DNA of 38,315 nucleotides from Clostridiales bacterium (GCA_015655075.1 JAATFT010000015.1:1-38315), one strand, 5' to 3'. Shown: positions 1 through 7,831, numbered from the stretch's first letter. Notes: generated by a model not told the origin, from the sequence alone. Made by a program: numbers and translations.

Positions 1-312
1 CCCGATCCATTTGGCGCCAGCCTGGGCCACCGCTTCCGCGAACGCCGCCGATTCCGACAAAAAGCCGTACCCCGGATGCACTGCATCCGCTCCCGATTTT
101 TTAATCGCATCCACCAGCGCATCAATATTCAAATAGCTTTTGACCGGAGCGGACGGCCCAATCGGATAGCTTTCGGTCGCTTTTTTCACATAATCCGCGT
201 CTTTATCCGCATCCGAATAAACGGCAACCGTTTCAATGCCCAGCTTTTCGCAGGTCCGGATAATGCGGTTTACAATTTCGCCGCGGTTTGCAATGAGTAT
301 TTTTTTCAACAT
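1..312 (-). CDS. accC: Biotin carboxylase subunit (AccC-like), N-terminal part, cut by window edge
   Basis: The first 104 codons of a biotin carboxylase are visible; the gene continues beyond base 1. The family carboxylates biotin on a carrier protein using ATP and bicarbonate. The N-terminus shows the hallmark ILIANRGEIVNRIIRT segment, the YSDAD motif and HPGYGFLSE, all typical of the pre-ATP-grasp domain of AccC, PycA and urea carboxylase. The ATG at 310-312 follows a purine-rich AAGGAAAGG stretch. It is the last visible gene of a run with biotin carrier, PxpB-, PxpC- and PxpA-like genes, so I infer it serves that carboxylase rather than only fatty-acid synthesis. A terminator-like hairpin (352-397) lies just before it and may lower its expression relative to upstream genes. 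The symbol reflects the family, not a proven acetyl-CoA role. Confidence 0.88.
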   Translation of the reverse strand, partial: MLKKILIANRGEIVNRIIRTCEKLGIETVAVYSDADKDADYVKKATESYPIGPSAPVKSYLNIDALVDAIKKSGADAVHPGYGFLSESAAFAEAVAQAGAKWIG

Positions 313-351
313 AGCCTTTCCTTCTTCTCCTTAGATTTTCGGAATAAAGAA

Positions 352-397
352 AAAGGAACAGGGCAAAGCAACACCGACTCTTTTATCCTGTTCCTTT
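352..397 (-). terminator. Terminator-like hairpin between DUF1097 gene and biotin carboxylase
   Basis: AAAGGAACAGG (352-362) and CCTGTTCCTTT (387-397) form a perfect 11-bp stem. Read on the minus strand it is followed by a T-rich tract (TTTTTCTTTATT). It could terminate most pxp-operon transcripts, or act as an attenuator or processing site ahead of the biotin carboxylase gene. The loop of 24 nt is long for a classic terminator. Confidence 0.5.
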
Positions 398-527
398 CTT
401 AATCTATTACCGTATCACAAGCCCTTCTTCCGTTTAAGAATCTGGAAGCCCCGGCCTTTTTCTTCCATATGGTGCCATGCACAATGCCGCCGACGGACGG
501 AGATCCAGACCGGAAACGGCGTTCAGG

Positions 528-1022
528 CTATGCCTTTTTCCGCAGCGACATGCATTTTATGCTCATCCAGCCAAAAATCAGGCCGAGGAAGTTCGCGCCG
601 GTAACCCATATGGCCGCATTCAACAAATCCGGCATTCCCTGAATTTCCAGATAGCTTTTGGCCCCGTAGCCTACAAACATACAGGAATATGCATTAAAGG
701 AAACAAGGGAAATATTGAGCGCGGGAACCTTTAATGTCACCATAAGCAGAAAAACCGTAATCAGTACGGACAGCATGGTAGCCGCCATGGAGGGCATCAG
801 GCCGGCAAAAACATTAATCAGAACAAATGCAAGGATCGCCAGTACGGAACCTGCGATCATCGGCAAGACCGCTTTTTTGATCAGGTCCGTCGTTGCCCCC
901 AGTGTGAAATACCAGGCCCAGCCAATGAACAACGCCCAGACGGGGATGTTCAGATACATCGCCAGGCAGGAAATCGCCGCCAGAACAGCCACCGAAATAT
1001 CCAGTGCTCCAATTTTCTTCAT
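528..1022 (-). CDS. DUF1097 family integral membrane protein, possible transporter
   Basis: A 164-residue, almost entirely hydrophobic protein with about five predicted membrane helices, the first near residues 8-30 and the last near 135-155, and a basic C-terminus (SLRKKA). Composition and length fit the DUF1097 family (E. coli YcdZ type), whose function is not established. Its ATG overlaps the stop of the upstream pxpA-like gene (ATGA at 1019-1022), with GGAGG 6 nt before the start, so the two are translationally coupled. That coupling suggests, by inference only, that it imports the substrate of the carboxylase/oxoprolinase enzymes encoded upstream. No signal peptide distinct from the first helix is seen. 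Confidence 0.75.
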   Translation of the reverse strand: MKKIGALDISVAVLAAISCLAMYLNIPVWALFIGWAWYFTLGATTDLIKKAVLPMIAGSVLAILAFVLINVFAGLMPSMAATMLSVLITVFLLMVTLKVPALNISLVSFNAYSCMFVGYGAKSYLEIQGMPDLLNAAIWVTGANFLGLIFGWMSIKCMSLRKKA

Positions 1023-1804
1023 AGGATGCCTCCTTCTTTTTCTTCATTGAAATATTCCCACAGATTTGTCACCGTGACACCGCCGCTTTCCAGCGCGGAC
1101 CTTACCGCGGCGGCAACCGCCGCCGCATTCGGTGAATCCCCGTGGATACAAACGGTACAGCCTTCAACCGATACCGTTTTACCGTCAATCGTGTCGATTT
1201 TGCCCTCCTTTGCTACGGCCACCGCCCGCTGTGCCACCTGCTGCGGGGAACGCGCTTTCTTAACCCGTTCCAGAATCCAGTTTCCTTTTTCATCATAGCC
1301 AAGGTCGACCAATACCTCGGGAGCCGTTTTCAGTCCCCGTTTTTTTGCGCGGCTCAAAGCTTCACAGCCCGCATGCAGCATGATATACAGCTCCTTGTTG
1401 TATTCCTCAATCGTGTCCAAAAAGGTATCGATATACTTTTCCTGTTCCCCCACCATACGGTATAAAATCCCGTGCGGCTTGACATGCTGCATTTTCATTC
1501 CGTGCAATTTCAAAAAAGCCTCCATTGCGCCCAGCTGGTACAAGGTGTCCGAGCGGAGCTCCTCCGGCGAAATATCCATCTGCCGGCGTCCGAACCCCTG
1601 CCTGTCCGGCAGGCCGAGATGCGCCCCGACCGCCACGCCGTACTGTTTGGCCCATTTGATTGTGCGTTCCAGCACAAGCGGGTCACCCGCATGAAAACCG
1701 GTCGCAATATTTGCCGATGTAACATAGGGCATTAAGGCTTCGTCATCCCCAAGGGTATAACGGCCGAAGCTTTCGCCCATATCAACATTAATATCCATCT
1801 TCAT
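1019..1804 (-). CDS. pxpA: 5-oxoprolinase subunit A (LamB/YcsF family)
   Basis: A 261-residue LamB/YcsF protein. It begins MKMDINVDMGESFGRYTLGD, and DINVDxGE(S/G)FG is the family signature. SANIATGFHAGDP, GAHLGLPDRQGFGRR and HGDSPNAA match conserved PxpA motifs that line the active site. In characterised systems PxpA works with PxpB and PxpC in ATP-dependent opening of 5-oxoproline to glutamate. The ATG at 1804 is chosen because AAAGGAG lies 7 nt upstream; the open frame extends further to 1873 but that part lacks family similarity. It lies between the biotin carrier gene and the DUF1097 gene, overlapping the latter by 4 bp. With biotin enzymes in the same operon, the physiological substrate could differ from 5-oxoproline. 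Confidence 0.9.
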   Translation of the reverse strand: MKMDINVDMGESFGRYTLGDDEALMPYVTSANIATGFHAGDPLVLERTIKWAKQYGVAVGAHLGLPDRQGFGRRQMDISPEELRSDTLYQLGAMEAFLKLHGMKMQHVKPHGILYRMVGEQEKYIDTFLDTIEEYNKELYIMLHAGCEALSRAKKRGLKTAPEVLVDLGYDEKGNWILERVKKARSPQQVAQRAVAVAKEGKIDTIDGKTVSVEGCTVCIHGDSPNAAAVAAAVRSALESGGVTVTNLWEYFNEEKEGGIL

Positions 1805-1853
1805 GGCTGACTCCTTTCTGCGTACCTGCCCACGCCCCGTTTTCAGGAAACCG

Positions 1854-2075
1854 TCAGGCGGTTTCCAGCACAATCATCGGGGTGCCGACATCCATTTCGT
1901 CCCATTCGGCAACAAGAATTTCTTTCACCACCCCCGCTTTATCCGTTTTACAGCTCATTTCCGTTTTCATACAGTTGATAACGGCCAGTTCCTGACCTTC
2001 TTCCACTTTTTCGCCGATTTCCACCACAACCCTTGCAACCAGGCCGGGCATATGCGCCTTTAATGTATATTCCAT
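1854..2075 (-). CDS. Biotin carboxyl carrier protein (single biotinyl domain)
   Basis: A 73-residue stand-alone biotinyl/lipoyl-attachment domain. The likely biotinylated lysine is K37 in the motif INCMKTEM, followed about 20 residues later by GVVKEI. Most biotin carriers have AMKM here; CMKT is a variant, which resembles some urea- and oxoproline-type carriers. Unlike AccB it lacks an N-terminal Pro/Ala-rich extension, so the protein is essentially only the swinging domain. GGAGG lies 8 nt before the ATG at 2075. It sits between the pxpC- and pxpA-like genes. It probably carries carboxybiotin between the biotin carboxylase (gene at 1-312) and the PxpB/PxpC-like carboxyltransferase halves. 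A lipoyl carrier is an unlikely alternative given the neighbours. Confidence 0.85.
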   Translation of the reverse strand: MEYTLKAHMPGLVARVVVEIGEKVEEGQELAVINCMKTEMSCKTDKAGVVKEILVAEWDEMDVGTPMIVLETA

Positions 2076-2110
2076 TCCGAAAACCTCCGTTAAAAAATAT
2101 TTTTTTCAAT

Positions 2111-3094
2111 TCAGCAGAGGATTAAGTCCTCCGCTTTAAGCATTTCCGCTCTTTCCTTCCGTGCCTGAATCGCATCCTCAACAGTAACCAGCTTCAATTT
2201 CACTTTATCCCGCGCAGGAATTCCCTGCCCGATCTTCCAGAGATCCGCATTGATAACATTGGCAACGCACACAAAGCCGCCCAGCGTCGGCCCGTCCGCG
2301 ATCAGAAGCGACGGTGTGTTGCCGGTGACATTGACGGCACCGCGCATATTATAGCCGTGGTCCACAATGTTGGAAGGATGGCTTCCGCCTTTTCCTCCGT
2401 CTTCACGCGCCCAGAAAGAGGCGGGCACCTCCTGCAGGCGGTAAGCCGCCCGGTTCGCATTGTGGGAAATTTTCATCGGCGTGCCGAACAGGTAATCCAT
2501 CCCTTCTTCCGTTACATAATCGGGCACCGAATTCGGACCGGGGATCGCCCTCAATTCCCACTCGTTCCCATATTCCGGCAGATATTTGGGATTCAGTTTC
2601 CTTCCGGCAATCCCGGCCAGGTTCTTCCTCACGGTTTTCACCACGTCATCCTTTGCCAGCTTCCGCCCTTCAAAGCCGCCGTAGCTGCCAAACAAACAGG
2701 TGGATTTGCTGCCCAGATATTCCGGCACATCAATGCCCCCCGCTATGCAGAGATAGGAGCGGAAGCCCGCATCCCCAAAATGGGAAAAATGGAGCGTGTC
2801 CCCGGTTTTGACCGAAACCGCCTGCCATAACGGAAGCCCTTCGCCGCCCAGCGTCGGCGACATATCCGATCCCGTGACCGCGATGACTCCGTCCTCCGTA
2901 ATTTCAAAATCACAGTAGCCGCCCGCAATTTCCAGTCCGGCTTCTCCGGCGCCATTCCCGACAATTAAATTTCCAAGCTGCAGCGCAAGGTTATCCATTG
3001 CCCCCGCCGCCGCCATGCCAAGACCCATATAACCCAGTCTTCCCGGCCAGTCTTCCACTAATACTTCAATTCCGCCGTTTAATACTTTAATCAT
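2111..3094 (-). CDS. pxpC: 5-oxoprolinase subunit C / biotin-dependent carboxyltransferase (KipA/AHS2 family)
   Basis: A 327-residue KipA/AHS2-type protein, close to the usual length of about 320. Family features visible are the N-terminal VEDWPGRLGYMGLG stretch (equivalent to DxGR.GY..lGvp), GAMDNLALQLGN, CIAGGIDVP, and the C-terminal PSLLIADGPTLGGF. In PxpBC and in the carboxyltransferase part of urea carboxylase this chain pairs with the KipI/AHS1 chain to form the catalytic site. GGAGG lies 8 nt before the ATG at 3094, and only 20 bp separates it from the pxpB-like gene upstream. The context argues it is the C-half of a split carboxyltransferase. The annotation as 5-oxoprolinase subunit is by family; the substrate is not proven. 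Confidence 0.9.
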   Translation of the reverse strand: MIKVLNGGIEVLVEDWPGRLGYMGLGMAAAGAMDNLALQLGNLIVGNGAGEAGLEIAGGYCDFEITEDGVIAVTGSDMSPTLGGEGLPLWQAVSVKTGDTLHFSHFGDAGFRSYLCIAGGIDVPEYLGSKSTCLFGSYGGFEGRKLAKDDVVKTVRKNLAGIAGRKLNPKYLPEYGNEWELRAIPGPNSVPDYVTEEGMDYLFGTPMKISHNANRAAYRLQEVPASFWAREDGGKGGSHPSNIVDHGYNMRGAVNVTGNTPSLLIADGPTLGGFVCVANVINADLWKIGQGIPARDKVKLKLVTVEDAIQARKERAEMLKAEDLILC

Positions 3095-3114
3095 AGCTTT
3101 CGCCTCCTTAATGG

Positions 3115-4098
3115 TTATAATTTCGGGGCGGTTCCGGAGCCCTGCTCCTGACGCGCCGCAAATTCCGCAGCTCCCTTGACGACCTCCGGTTTCGCAAGAA
3201 AATCAAGGTACTCTTTTACCACAATCCGGCTGTCCACAATATCGTATACATAATCCGTTCTGTCATGGACATGATCGTAAATATCCAGTATTTCCTTTTC
3301 CGACACCTCAACAAATTTGATTCTGTCGCCCGACGGACGGTACAGGAACGGGCCGTCCTTAAACTGGGGATGTTTCATGGAAAACTGGAAGGTCGGTATG
3401 GTACGGCCGAAAAGCTGGTACCCGCCCCCGGTTGCCGTCGTATAGGTAAACAGGCAGGCGCCCCCGATGCCGACCGCGCCTTCCGGTGTCCAAATGCGGG
3501 GCGGATTGTATTTCGGTACGAGCATTTTGCACCTTGGATCCATCGGCCAGAAAAAGCCGCCGCCCGGCCAGAACCCGCAGCCGCTGTTATACCAGTAAGT
3601 ATCAAGCAGCATTTGTTTGATGTCGTCCACGGAACACCCGTTGCACAAAGCCATATATTCAAGGTTGTAGCCGTCCGTACAGTTCGGCGCATCCTTACGC
3701 ACCTGCTTCAGATACATTTCAACCGCCTTTTTTGTCTGGCTGTCCTCAAAGGCAATGGGCAGGGTAATAATGCGGGAATCAATGACCATATCGTCCACAC
3801 CGGCAATGGATTCTTCGGCTTCCTTAATTTTATCAATCAAAGCCATAGGGGAAATTACGGTCGGATCAAAATGAATCATATTGGCTCTCAGGCTGGGAAG
3901 GGTTTCAATTAAGCCGTTGTTCTTCGTCTGTTTCACTTTTGCGTCCACCGCCAGAATGCGGAAAGAGTCCAGCAACTCAACCCTTTGCTCATAGCCATAC
4001 TCTACCTGGATAAAACCGTCGCCCGCCTGTCGGAATAAAATCTCAATGCGATCGCCCTTTGCAGGAAGAGTATCCAAAATCACTTCATACTTACTCAT
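3115..4098 (-). CDS. pxpB: PxpB/KipI-like (AHS1) carboxyltransferase subunit, long urea-carboxylase-like form
   Basis: A 327-residue AHS1 protein, roughly 90 residues longer than typical KipI/PxpB (about 220-240). The C-terminal half carries the family core: PGGGFFWPMDPRCK, then KYNPPRIWTPEGAVGIGG and GGGYQLFGRTIP, then PFLYRPSGDRIKF. The KYNPxRxWTPEGAVGIGG/GYQLFGRT version resembles the AHS1 domain inside urea carboxylase more than short KipI. The ATG at 4098 (MSKYEVILD) is preceded by GGAGG at 8 nt; the frame continues to 4170 but that stretch runs through a perfect inverted repeat (4137-4172) and is untranslated leader. It is the first gene of the operon pxpB-pxpC-biotin carrier-pxpA-DUF1097-accC. 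The role is inferred as the B-half of a biotin-dependent carboxyltransferase or 5-oxoprolinase. Confidence 0.85.
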   Translation of the reverse strand: MSKYEVILDTLPAKGDRIEILFRQAGDGFIQVEYGYEQRVELLDSFRILAVDAKVKQTKNNGLIETLPSLRANMIHFDPTVISPMALIDKIKEAEESIAGVDDMVIDSRIITLPIAFEDSQTKKAVEMYLKQVRKDAPNCTDGYNLEYMALCNGCSVDDIKQMLLDTYWYNSGCGFWPGGGFFWPMDPRCKMLVPKYNPPRIWTPEGAVGIGGACLFTYTTATGGGYQLFGRTIPTFQFSMKHPQFKDGPFLYRPSGDRIKFVEVSEKEILDIYDHVHDRTDYVYDIVDSRIVVKEYLDFLAKPEVVKGAAEFAARQEQGSGTAPKL

Positions 4099-4136
4099 TT
4101 TTTGGCCTCCTTTTGATTTCTGATTCATATATAAAA

Positions 4137-4172
4137 CAGTGTGGCATATTTGAAAACAAATATGCCACACTG
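4137..4172. promoter_or_regulatory. Perfect 16-bp inverted repeat in pxpB leader (operator or attenuator)
   Basis: CAGTGTGGCATATTTG (4137-4152), loop AAAA, and the exact complement CAAATATGCCACACTG (4157-4172). The arm ends 38 bp upstream of the pxpB ATG. On the minus strand it is followed by TTTTATATATG, so an RNA attenuator hairpin is possible. A perfect palindrome with an even 4-nt centre would equally suit a dimeric repressor. Nothing in the bases decides between these. Confidence 0.6.
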
Positions 4173-4258
4173 CATTACAAACACTCTTTATTCACTTTTT
4201 ACTGTTTTTTATACCGAAAACCGGTAACAATCCACTGCCCGGCATTTTTCCATAATAC

Positions 4259-4305
4259 AAAAAAAGCAAGACACAATAAACTCTCATCCGACTTCTTTGT
4301 CTTGC
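4259..4305 (-). terminator. Terminator-like hairpin with T7 tract upstream of pxpB
   Basis: On the minus strand GCAAGACA pairs with TGTCTTGC (arms 4298-4305 and 4266-4273) and is followed directly by TTTTTTT (4259-4265). The loop is 24 nt, long for a simple terminator. It may end the ROK transcript or serve as an attenuator in the pxp leader. Confidence 0.5.
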
Positions 4306-4532
4306 CATTAACTTGGTAATCATTATAACACAGCCCGGGATTCAATACAATGGAATGAAAGTACAAGAATATTTTCCTTCCTTTGTACTGAATATACAAA
4401 TTATATTAAAGAGTAACCTTAATAAAGTTCCGACTATTTCATAAATCAGACGCATTATAATAATTGTAACTTTGACAATAGCTGCTGTGTCATCATCAAT
4501 CCGCCGGTAATCTGACAATCAAAAGACATTTT

Positions 4533-5654
4533 TTATTCAATGGAATCAAAATACTTTTCTATAAATCGTATTCCCGCTCCGACAGCAGCCGCTTCCTTTT
4601 TATACTTTCCGCTCCTGAAGAAGGTGGTATCTATATCAAAATTGTTATATTTCATAACATTAAGCCCTAATTCTACTAAATAATCCTCAAGATAGCCTCC
4701 CAGATAGCCTCCCAAAATAATATCGCAGTCAAATGCCATCCTAAGATTTGAAATCGCTATGGCAAGATAATCTAAATATTCCTGCCAGGCTTTGATACAT
4801 TCCTTATTCCCCTTCTTTAGTTTCAGGAAAAACAGCTCTAGATTATCCTCCCCATATTTAGAAAGAGTCAGGGCGGAGCAATAGGCATCCATACATCCCT
4901 TTTTACCGCAATAGCAGGTCCGTCCGCCCGGTTCTATGATCATATGGCCAAACTCCGCGCTTTTATAATTATCGCCCATATATATTTCATTATTTACATA
5001 AATAGCACCGCCCACCGTATTGCTTAAGGATAAATATACACTGTTCTTTGCCGTCTCCCTAAGCTCCGCATAGGCGGCGCTGTTGGCGTCATTGCTGAAA
5101 GTGACTTCATATTTCAGAAACTGGCTGAACTTTTTCAGGCTTAAATTGCGCAGTCCAAAAACGTCCGTCTGCAGCAGAATGGAATTTGATGTGTCAACGA
5201 TACCTGGTATGGATAAACCCACACCTAAGACTTTACTCTTTTCCACCTGGTTTTCAGTAAGAAAGGTTTCCAGTTCTTGGCCTAATTCTTTATAATATTC
5301 CATGGAATCTTCATAAATTTTCTTTCGTCTTTTAAATACCGAAACAGTTCCGCTGGTGTCAACCAAAACCATACTGATATGGTTTTTCGTAATGTCAATG
5401 CCTGCCGCATACTTTTGTCCTTTGGCCAGCGACAGGGCTTTCGCCCTCCTTCCTCCGGTAGACTGATACTCGCCTGTCTCTATAATAATGCCTCCGTCAA
5501 GCAATTCCTTCACATTCTGCAGTACCGTGGGCATACTAAGTCCCAGCTCCCTGGATATTTCCTTCTTGGAAGTCTCTGCTTTTTTATAAATAAATTTTAC
5601 TATTTTAACCTTGTTCCTGGATTTGGATTCATAATTGTTTGGCATTCGATTCAT
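4533..5654 (-). CDS. ROK-family transcriptional regulator (NagC/XylR type)
   Basis: About 373 residues. An N-terminal winged helix-turn-helix (roughly residues 10-70; KKEISRELGLSMPTVLQNVKEL is the recognition region) is followed by a ROK sugar-kinase-like fold. The fold is seen as AAGIDITKNHISMVLVD, GVGLSIPGIVD, SNDANSAAYAE and the zinc-binding pattern CYCGKKGCMDAYCS near residue 245. ROK repressors normally bind a sugar or sugar phosphate and release DNA. ATG 5654 follows GGGG at 5 nt; GTG 5660 and ATG 5645 are alternative starts. It lies between aspS and the pxp operon on the same strand, so it could regulate pxp through the inverted repeat at 4137, although a sugar-responsive regulator for an amino-acid-type carboxylase would be unexpected. 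The C-terminus ends without the usual intact kinase motif, as in other regulators. Confidence 0.85.
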   Translation of the reverse strand: MNRMPNNYESKSRNKVKIVKFIYKKAETSKKEISRELGLSMPTVLQNVKELLDGGIIIETGEYQSTGGRRAKALSLAKGQKYAAGIDITKNHISMVLVDTSGTVSVFKRRKKIYEDSMEYYKELGQELETFLTENQVEKSKVLGVGLSIPGIVDTSNSILLQTDVFGLRNLSLKKFSQFLKYEVTFSNDANSAAYAELRETAKNSVYLSLSNTVGGAIYVNNEIYMGDNYKSAEFGHMIIEPGGRTCYCGKKGCMDAYCSALTLSKYGEDNLELFFLKLKKGNKECIKAWQEYLDYLAIAISNLRMAFDCDIILGGYLGGYLEDYLVELGLNVMKYNNFDIDTTFFRSGKYKKEAAAVGAGIRFIEKYFDSIE

Positions 5655-5690
5655 ACACACCCCAGCTTTATTAATTATTCTAACCGATTC

Positions 5691-7481
5691 TTACTGCCGG
5701 TCTGCTGCTATTACTCCGATTCCAAGCTCATCCAGCTGTTTTTGTTCCACCTCATCCGGTGCTTTTGTCATCAAACAGGACGCGTCTTTTACTTTAGGAA
5801 AAGCAATCACATCACGAATACTGTCCTCCTTTGCCATAAGCATAACGAGACGGTCCAGACCATAGGCAAGACCTGCATGAGGCGGGACACCATACTTAAA
5901 GGCATTTAATAAAAATCCGAAACGGTCATAGGCATCTTCCCTGGAAAAGCCCAATACTTCAAACATCCTCTCCTGAACCTGGTTCTGGAAGATTCTCACA
6001 CTGCCGCCGCCGATTTCTGTTCCGTTTAATACGATATCATAAGCTTTGGCCCTTACTTTACCCGGATCCGTATCCAATAAATCCATGTCTTCTTCCATGG
6101 GCATGGTAAACGGGTGATGCTTCGCGGTATATCTTCCTTCTTCCTTGGAATACTCCAATAAGGGGAATTCCGTGACCCAAAGGAACTTATATTCCTCTTT
6201 CTTTAATAAATCCAGATTCCTTGCTATTTCTAAACGTAAGTTTCCTAATACGTCAAATACGATATCATCTTCATCCGCCGCAAACAATAATAAATCGCCC
6301 GGTTTTCCCGACATGGCACCCACCAAAGCTTTAAGCTCCTCCTCCGTCATAAATTTTGAGAAAGAGGATTTATAGGTACCGTCACTGTTCACTGCCAGAT
6401 AAGCCAAACCCTTTGCTCCAAATCCTCTGGCAAATTCCACAAGGGCATCTATTTTCTTCCTTGGCATCTCAGCCTGTCCCTCTGCGTTGATGCCGCGGAC
6501 GGAACCGCCCTTTTCCAGGGCGTTTGTAAATACGGAAAAACCGCAGTTTTTAACTGTTTCCGATACATTCTTTAATTCCATGCCAAAACGGATATCCGGT
6601 TTATCCGAGCCAAAACGGTCCATCGCCTCGGCATAAGTCATTCTCCGTATGGGAAGGGGCACCTCCACACCAATGGTTTCCTTAAACAGCTTCTTAAGCA
6701 GTCTTTCATTTACCTCAATTACATCATCCACATCCACAAAGGATAACTCCATATCGATCTGGGTGAATTCCGGCTGCCTGTCCGCACGCAGATCTTCGTC
6801 CCGGAAACATCTTGCAAGCTGAAAATAACGATCGTATCCGGAACACATTAAAAGCTGTTTAAATAACTGGGGCGACTGGGGAAGTGCATAAAAGCTGCCC
6901 GGATGGATACGGCTGGGAACCAGATAATCCCTGGCGCCTTCCGGCGTACTCTTAGTAAGCATGGGAGTTTCGATCTCCAAAAAGCCCTCCTGGGTTAAAA
7001 ACTGACGGGTCAGGGTTGCCACTTTGCTCCTCAAAATCAGGTTTTTCTGTAAATCCGGCCTTCTTAAGTCCAGATACCTGTATTTTAATCTCAATTCCTC
7101 CTTGGTTTTGCAGTTCTCCTCTATTGGGAAGGGCGGCGTCTCCGCTTCGGAAAGGATTCGAAGTTGTGTAGCCCTTAATTCAATACTGCCCGTCGCCAGA
7201 TTTTCATTGGCCGCGGAGCGGGCCTCAATCTTTCCCGCTACGGCAATAACAAATTCACTTTTTAACTTCTCCGCTTTTAAAAAGCCTTCTGTTCCTATAT
7301 CGCTTTCTTCAAATATAATTTGTAAAAGTCCGGAACGATCCCTTAAATCTACAAAGATAATTCCGCCTTTATTCCTGCTTTTCTGCACCCAGCCCATAAC
7401 GGTTACTGTTTCCCCGATATTTGAACCGGTTATTTCCGTACATCTGTGGCTTCTGTGCAAGCCCTTCATTGATTCTGCCAT
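5691..7481 (-). CDS. aspS: Aspartyl-tRNA synthetase
   Basis: A 596-residue class IIb synthetase of normal bacterial length. It has an N-terminal OB-fold anticodon domain (VMGWVQKSRNKGGIIFVDLRDRSG, residues about 28-52) and class II motif 1 near FLEIETPMLTKSTPEGARDYLVPSR. Motif 2 is FRDEDLRADRQPEFTQIDME. A bacterial GAD insertion follows (about 290-420), and motif 3 is GLAYGLDRLVMLMAKEDSIRDVIAFPK near the C-terminus. It charges tRNA-Asp. AGGAGG lies just before ATG 7481. It follows hisS and a small Dabb-fold gene on the same strand, the common hisS-aspS pairing of Firmicutes. No T-box-like leader was recognised upstream, so it is probably transcribed from further up. Confidence 0.97.
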   Translation of the reverse strand: MAESMKGLHRSHRCTEITGSNIGETVTVMGWVQKSRNKGGIIFVDLRDRSGLLQIIFEESDIGTEGFLKAEKLKSEFVIAVAGKIEARSAANENLATGSIELRATQLRILSEAETPPFPIEENCKTKEELRLKYRYLDLRRPDLQKNLILRSKVATLTRQFLTQEGFLEIETPMLTKSTPEGARDYLVPSRIHPGSFYALPQSPQLFKQLLMCSGYDRYFQLARCFRDEDLRADRQPEFTQIDMELSFVDVDDVIEVNERLLKKLFKETIGVEVPLPIRRMTYAEAMDRFGSDKPDIRFGMELKNVSETVKNCGFSVFTNALEKGGSVRGINAEGQAEMPRKKIDALVEFARGFGAKGLAYLAVNSDGTYKSSFSKFMTEEELKALVGAMSGKPGDLLLFAADEDDIVFDVLGNLRLEIARNLDLLKKEEYKFLWVTEFPLLEYSKEEGRYTAKHHPFTMPMEEDMDLLDTDPGKVRAKAYDIVLNGTEIGGGSVRIFQNQVQERMFEVLGFSREDAYDRFGFLLNAFKYGVPPHAGLAYGLDRLVMLMAKEDSIRDVIAFPKVKDASCLMTKAPDEVEQKQLDELGIGVIAADRQ

Positions 7482-7525
7482 ATTGACCTCCTAATGCCAA
7501 AACTCTTATGCTATCATATCACTGA

Positions 7526-7831
7526 TTATTCATAATAGTCAATACATTTACGGTCCTTTACAACAGATCTTACAAAGGTTGCCGCTTTCACATGTTCCGG
7601 ATGTACCTGGTAATTCTTTAAGGTCTCCTCGCTTTCAAAGGAGCTGTCCAGAATCAGGTCCGCATGACCTGATCCGGAGGGCAGGGGATCCGTAATTACC
7701 CTGGCGGAAATGACTCCGGGAATCTTATCCTTTAAAGCTTCCAGACTTTCCTTAATAATTTTTGCATGCTCCTTTTTTTCTTCCTCCGTAAAATTATCTC
7801 CATGCTTCCACATAACCATATGCTTTACCAT
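7526..7831 (-). CDS. Dabb-family (stress-responsive A/B barrel) protein
   Basis: A 101-residue ferredoxin-like dimeric A/B barrel protein: MVKHMVMWKH at the N-terminus, a central VITDPLPSGSGHADLILDSSFES strand-loop, and LKNYQVHPEHVKAATFVRSVVKDRKCIDYYE at the C-terminus, which is the classic Dabb HPxH ending. Members act as small dimers with varied or unknown roles. The ATG at 7831 is chosen because GGAGG sits 8 nt upstream; an earlier in-frame start would fall on the ribosome site itself. It lies between hisS and aspS with short gaps, so it is probably co-transcribed, though nothing points to a role in translation. Confidence 0.82.
   Translation of the reverse strand: MVKHMVMWKHGDNFTEEEKKEHAKIIKESLEALKDKIPGVISARVITDPLPSGSGHADLILDSSFESEETLKNYQVHPEHVKAATFVRSVVKDRKCIDYYE

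Larger units (their letters stand above)
4099..4532. other. Leader/intergenic region between ROK gene and pxpB
   Basis: This 434-bp stretch has no convincing gene; a 66-codon open frame inside it lacks a ribosome site. It holds the 16-bp inverted repeat at 4137-4172 and, on the minus strand, a second hairpin GCAAGACA (4266-4273)/TGTCTTGC (4298-4305) followed by seven T. A third weak stem, AGTACAA/TTGTACT, lies near 4359-4388. TATAAT on the minus strand near 4454-4459 is a possible -10 without a clear -35. The layout fits a regulated leader for the pxp operon plus the end of the ROK transcript. Confidence 0.5.

Noticed and set aside
2357..3912. Long plus-strand open frames opposite pxpC and pxpB
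   Set aside because: They are shadows of the G+C-rich coding strand with low-complexity His/Arg-rich translations and no ribosome sites.
4199..4399. 66-codon minus-strand open frame in the pxp leader
   Set aside because: It runs through a terminator-like hairpin, has no ribosome site and no family resemblance.
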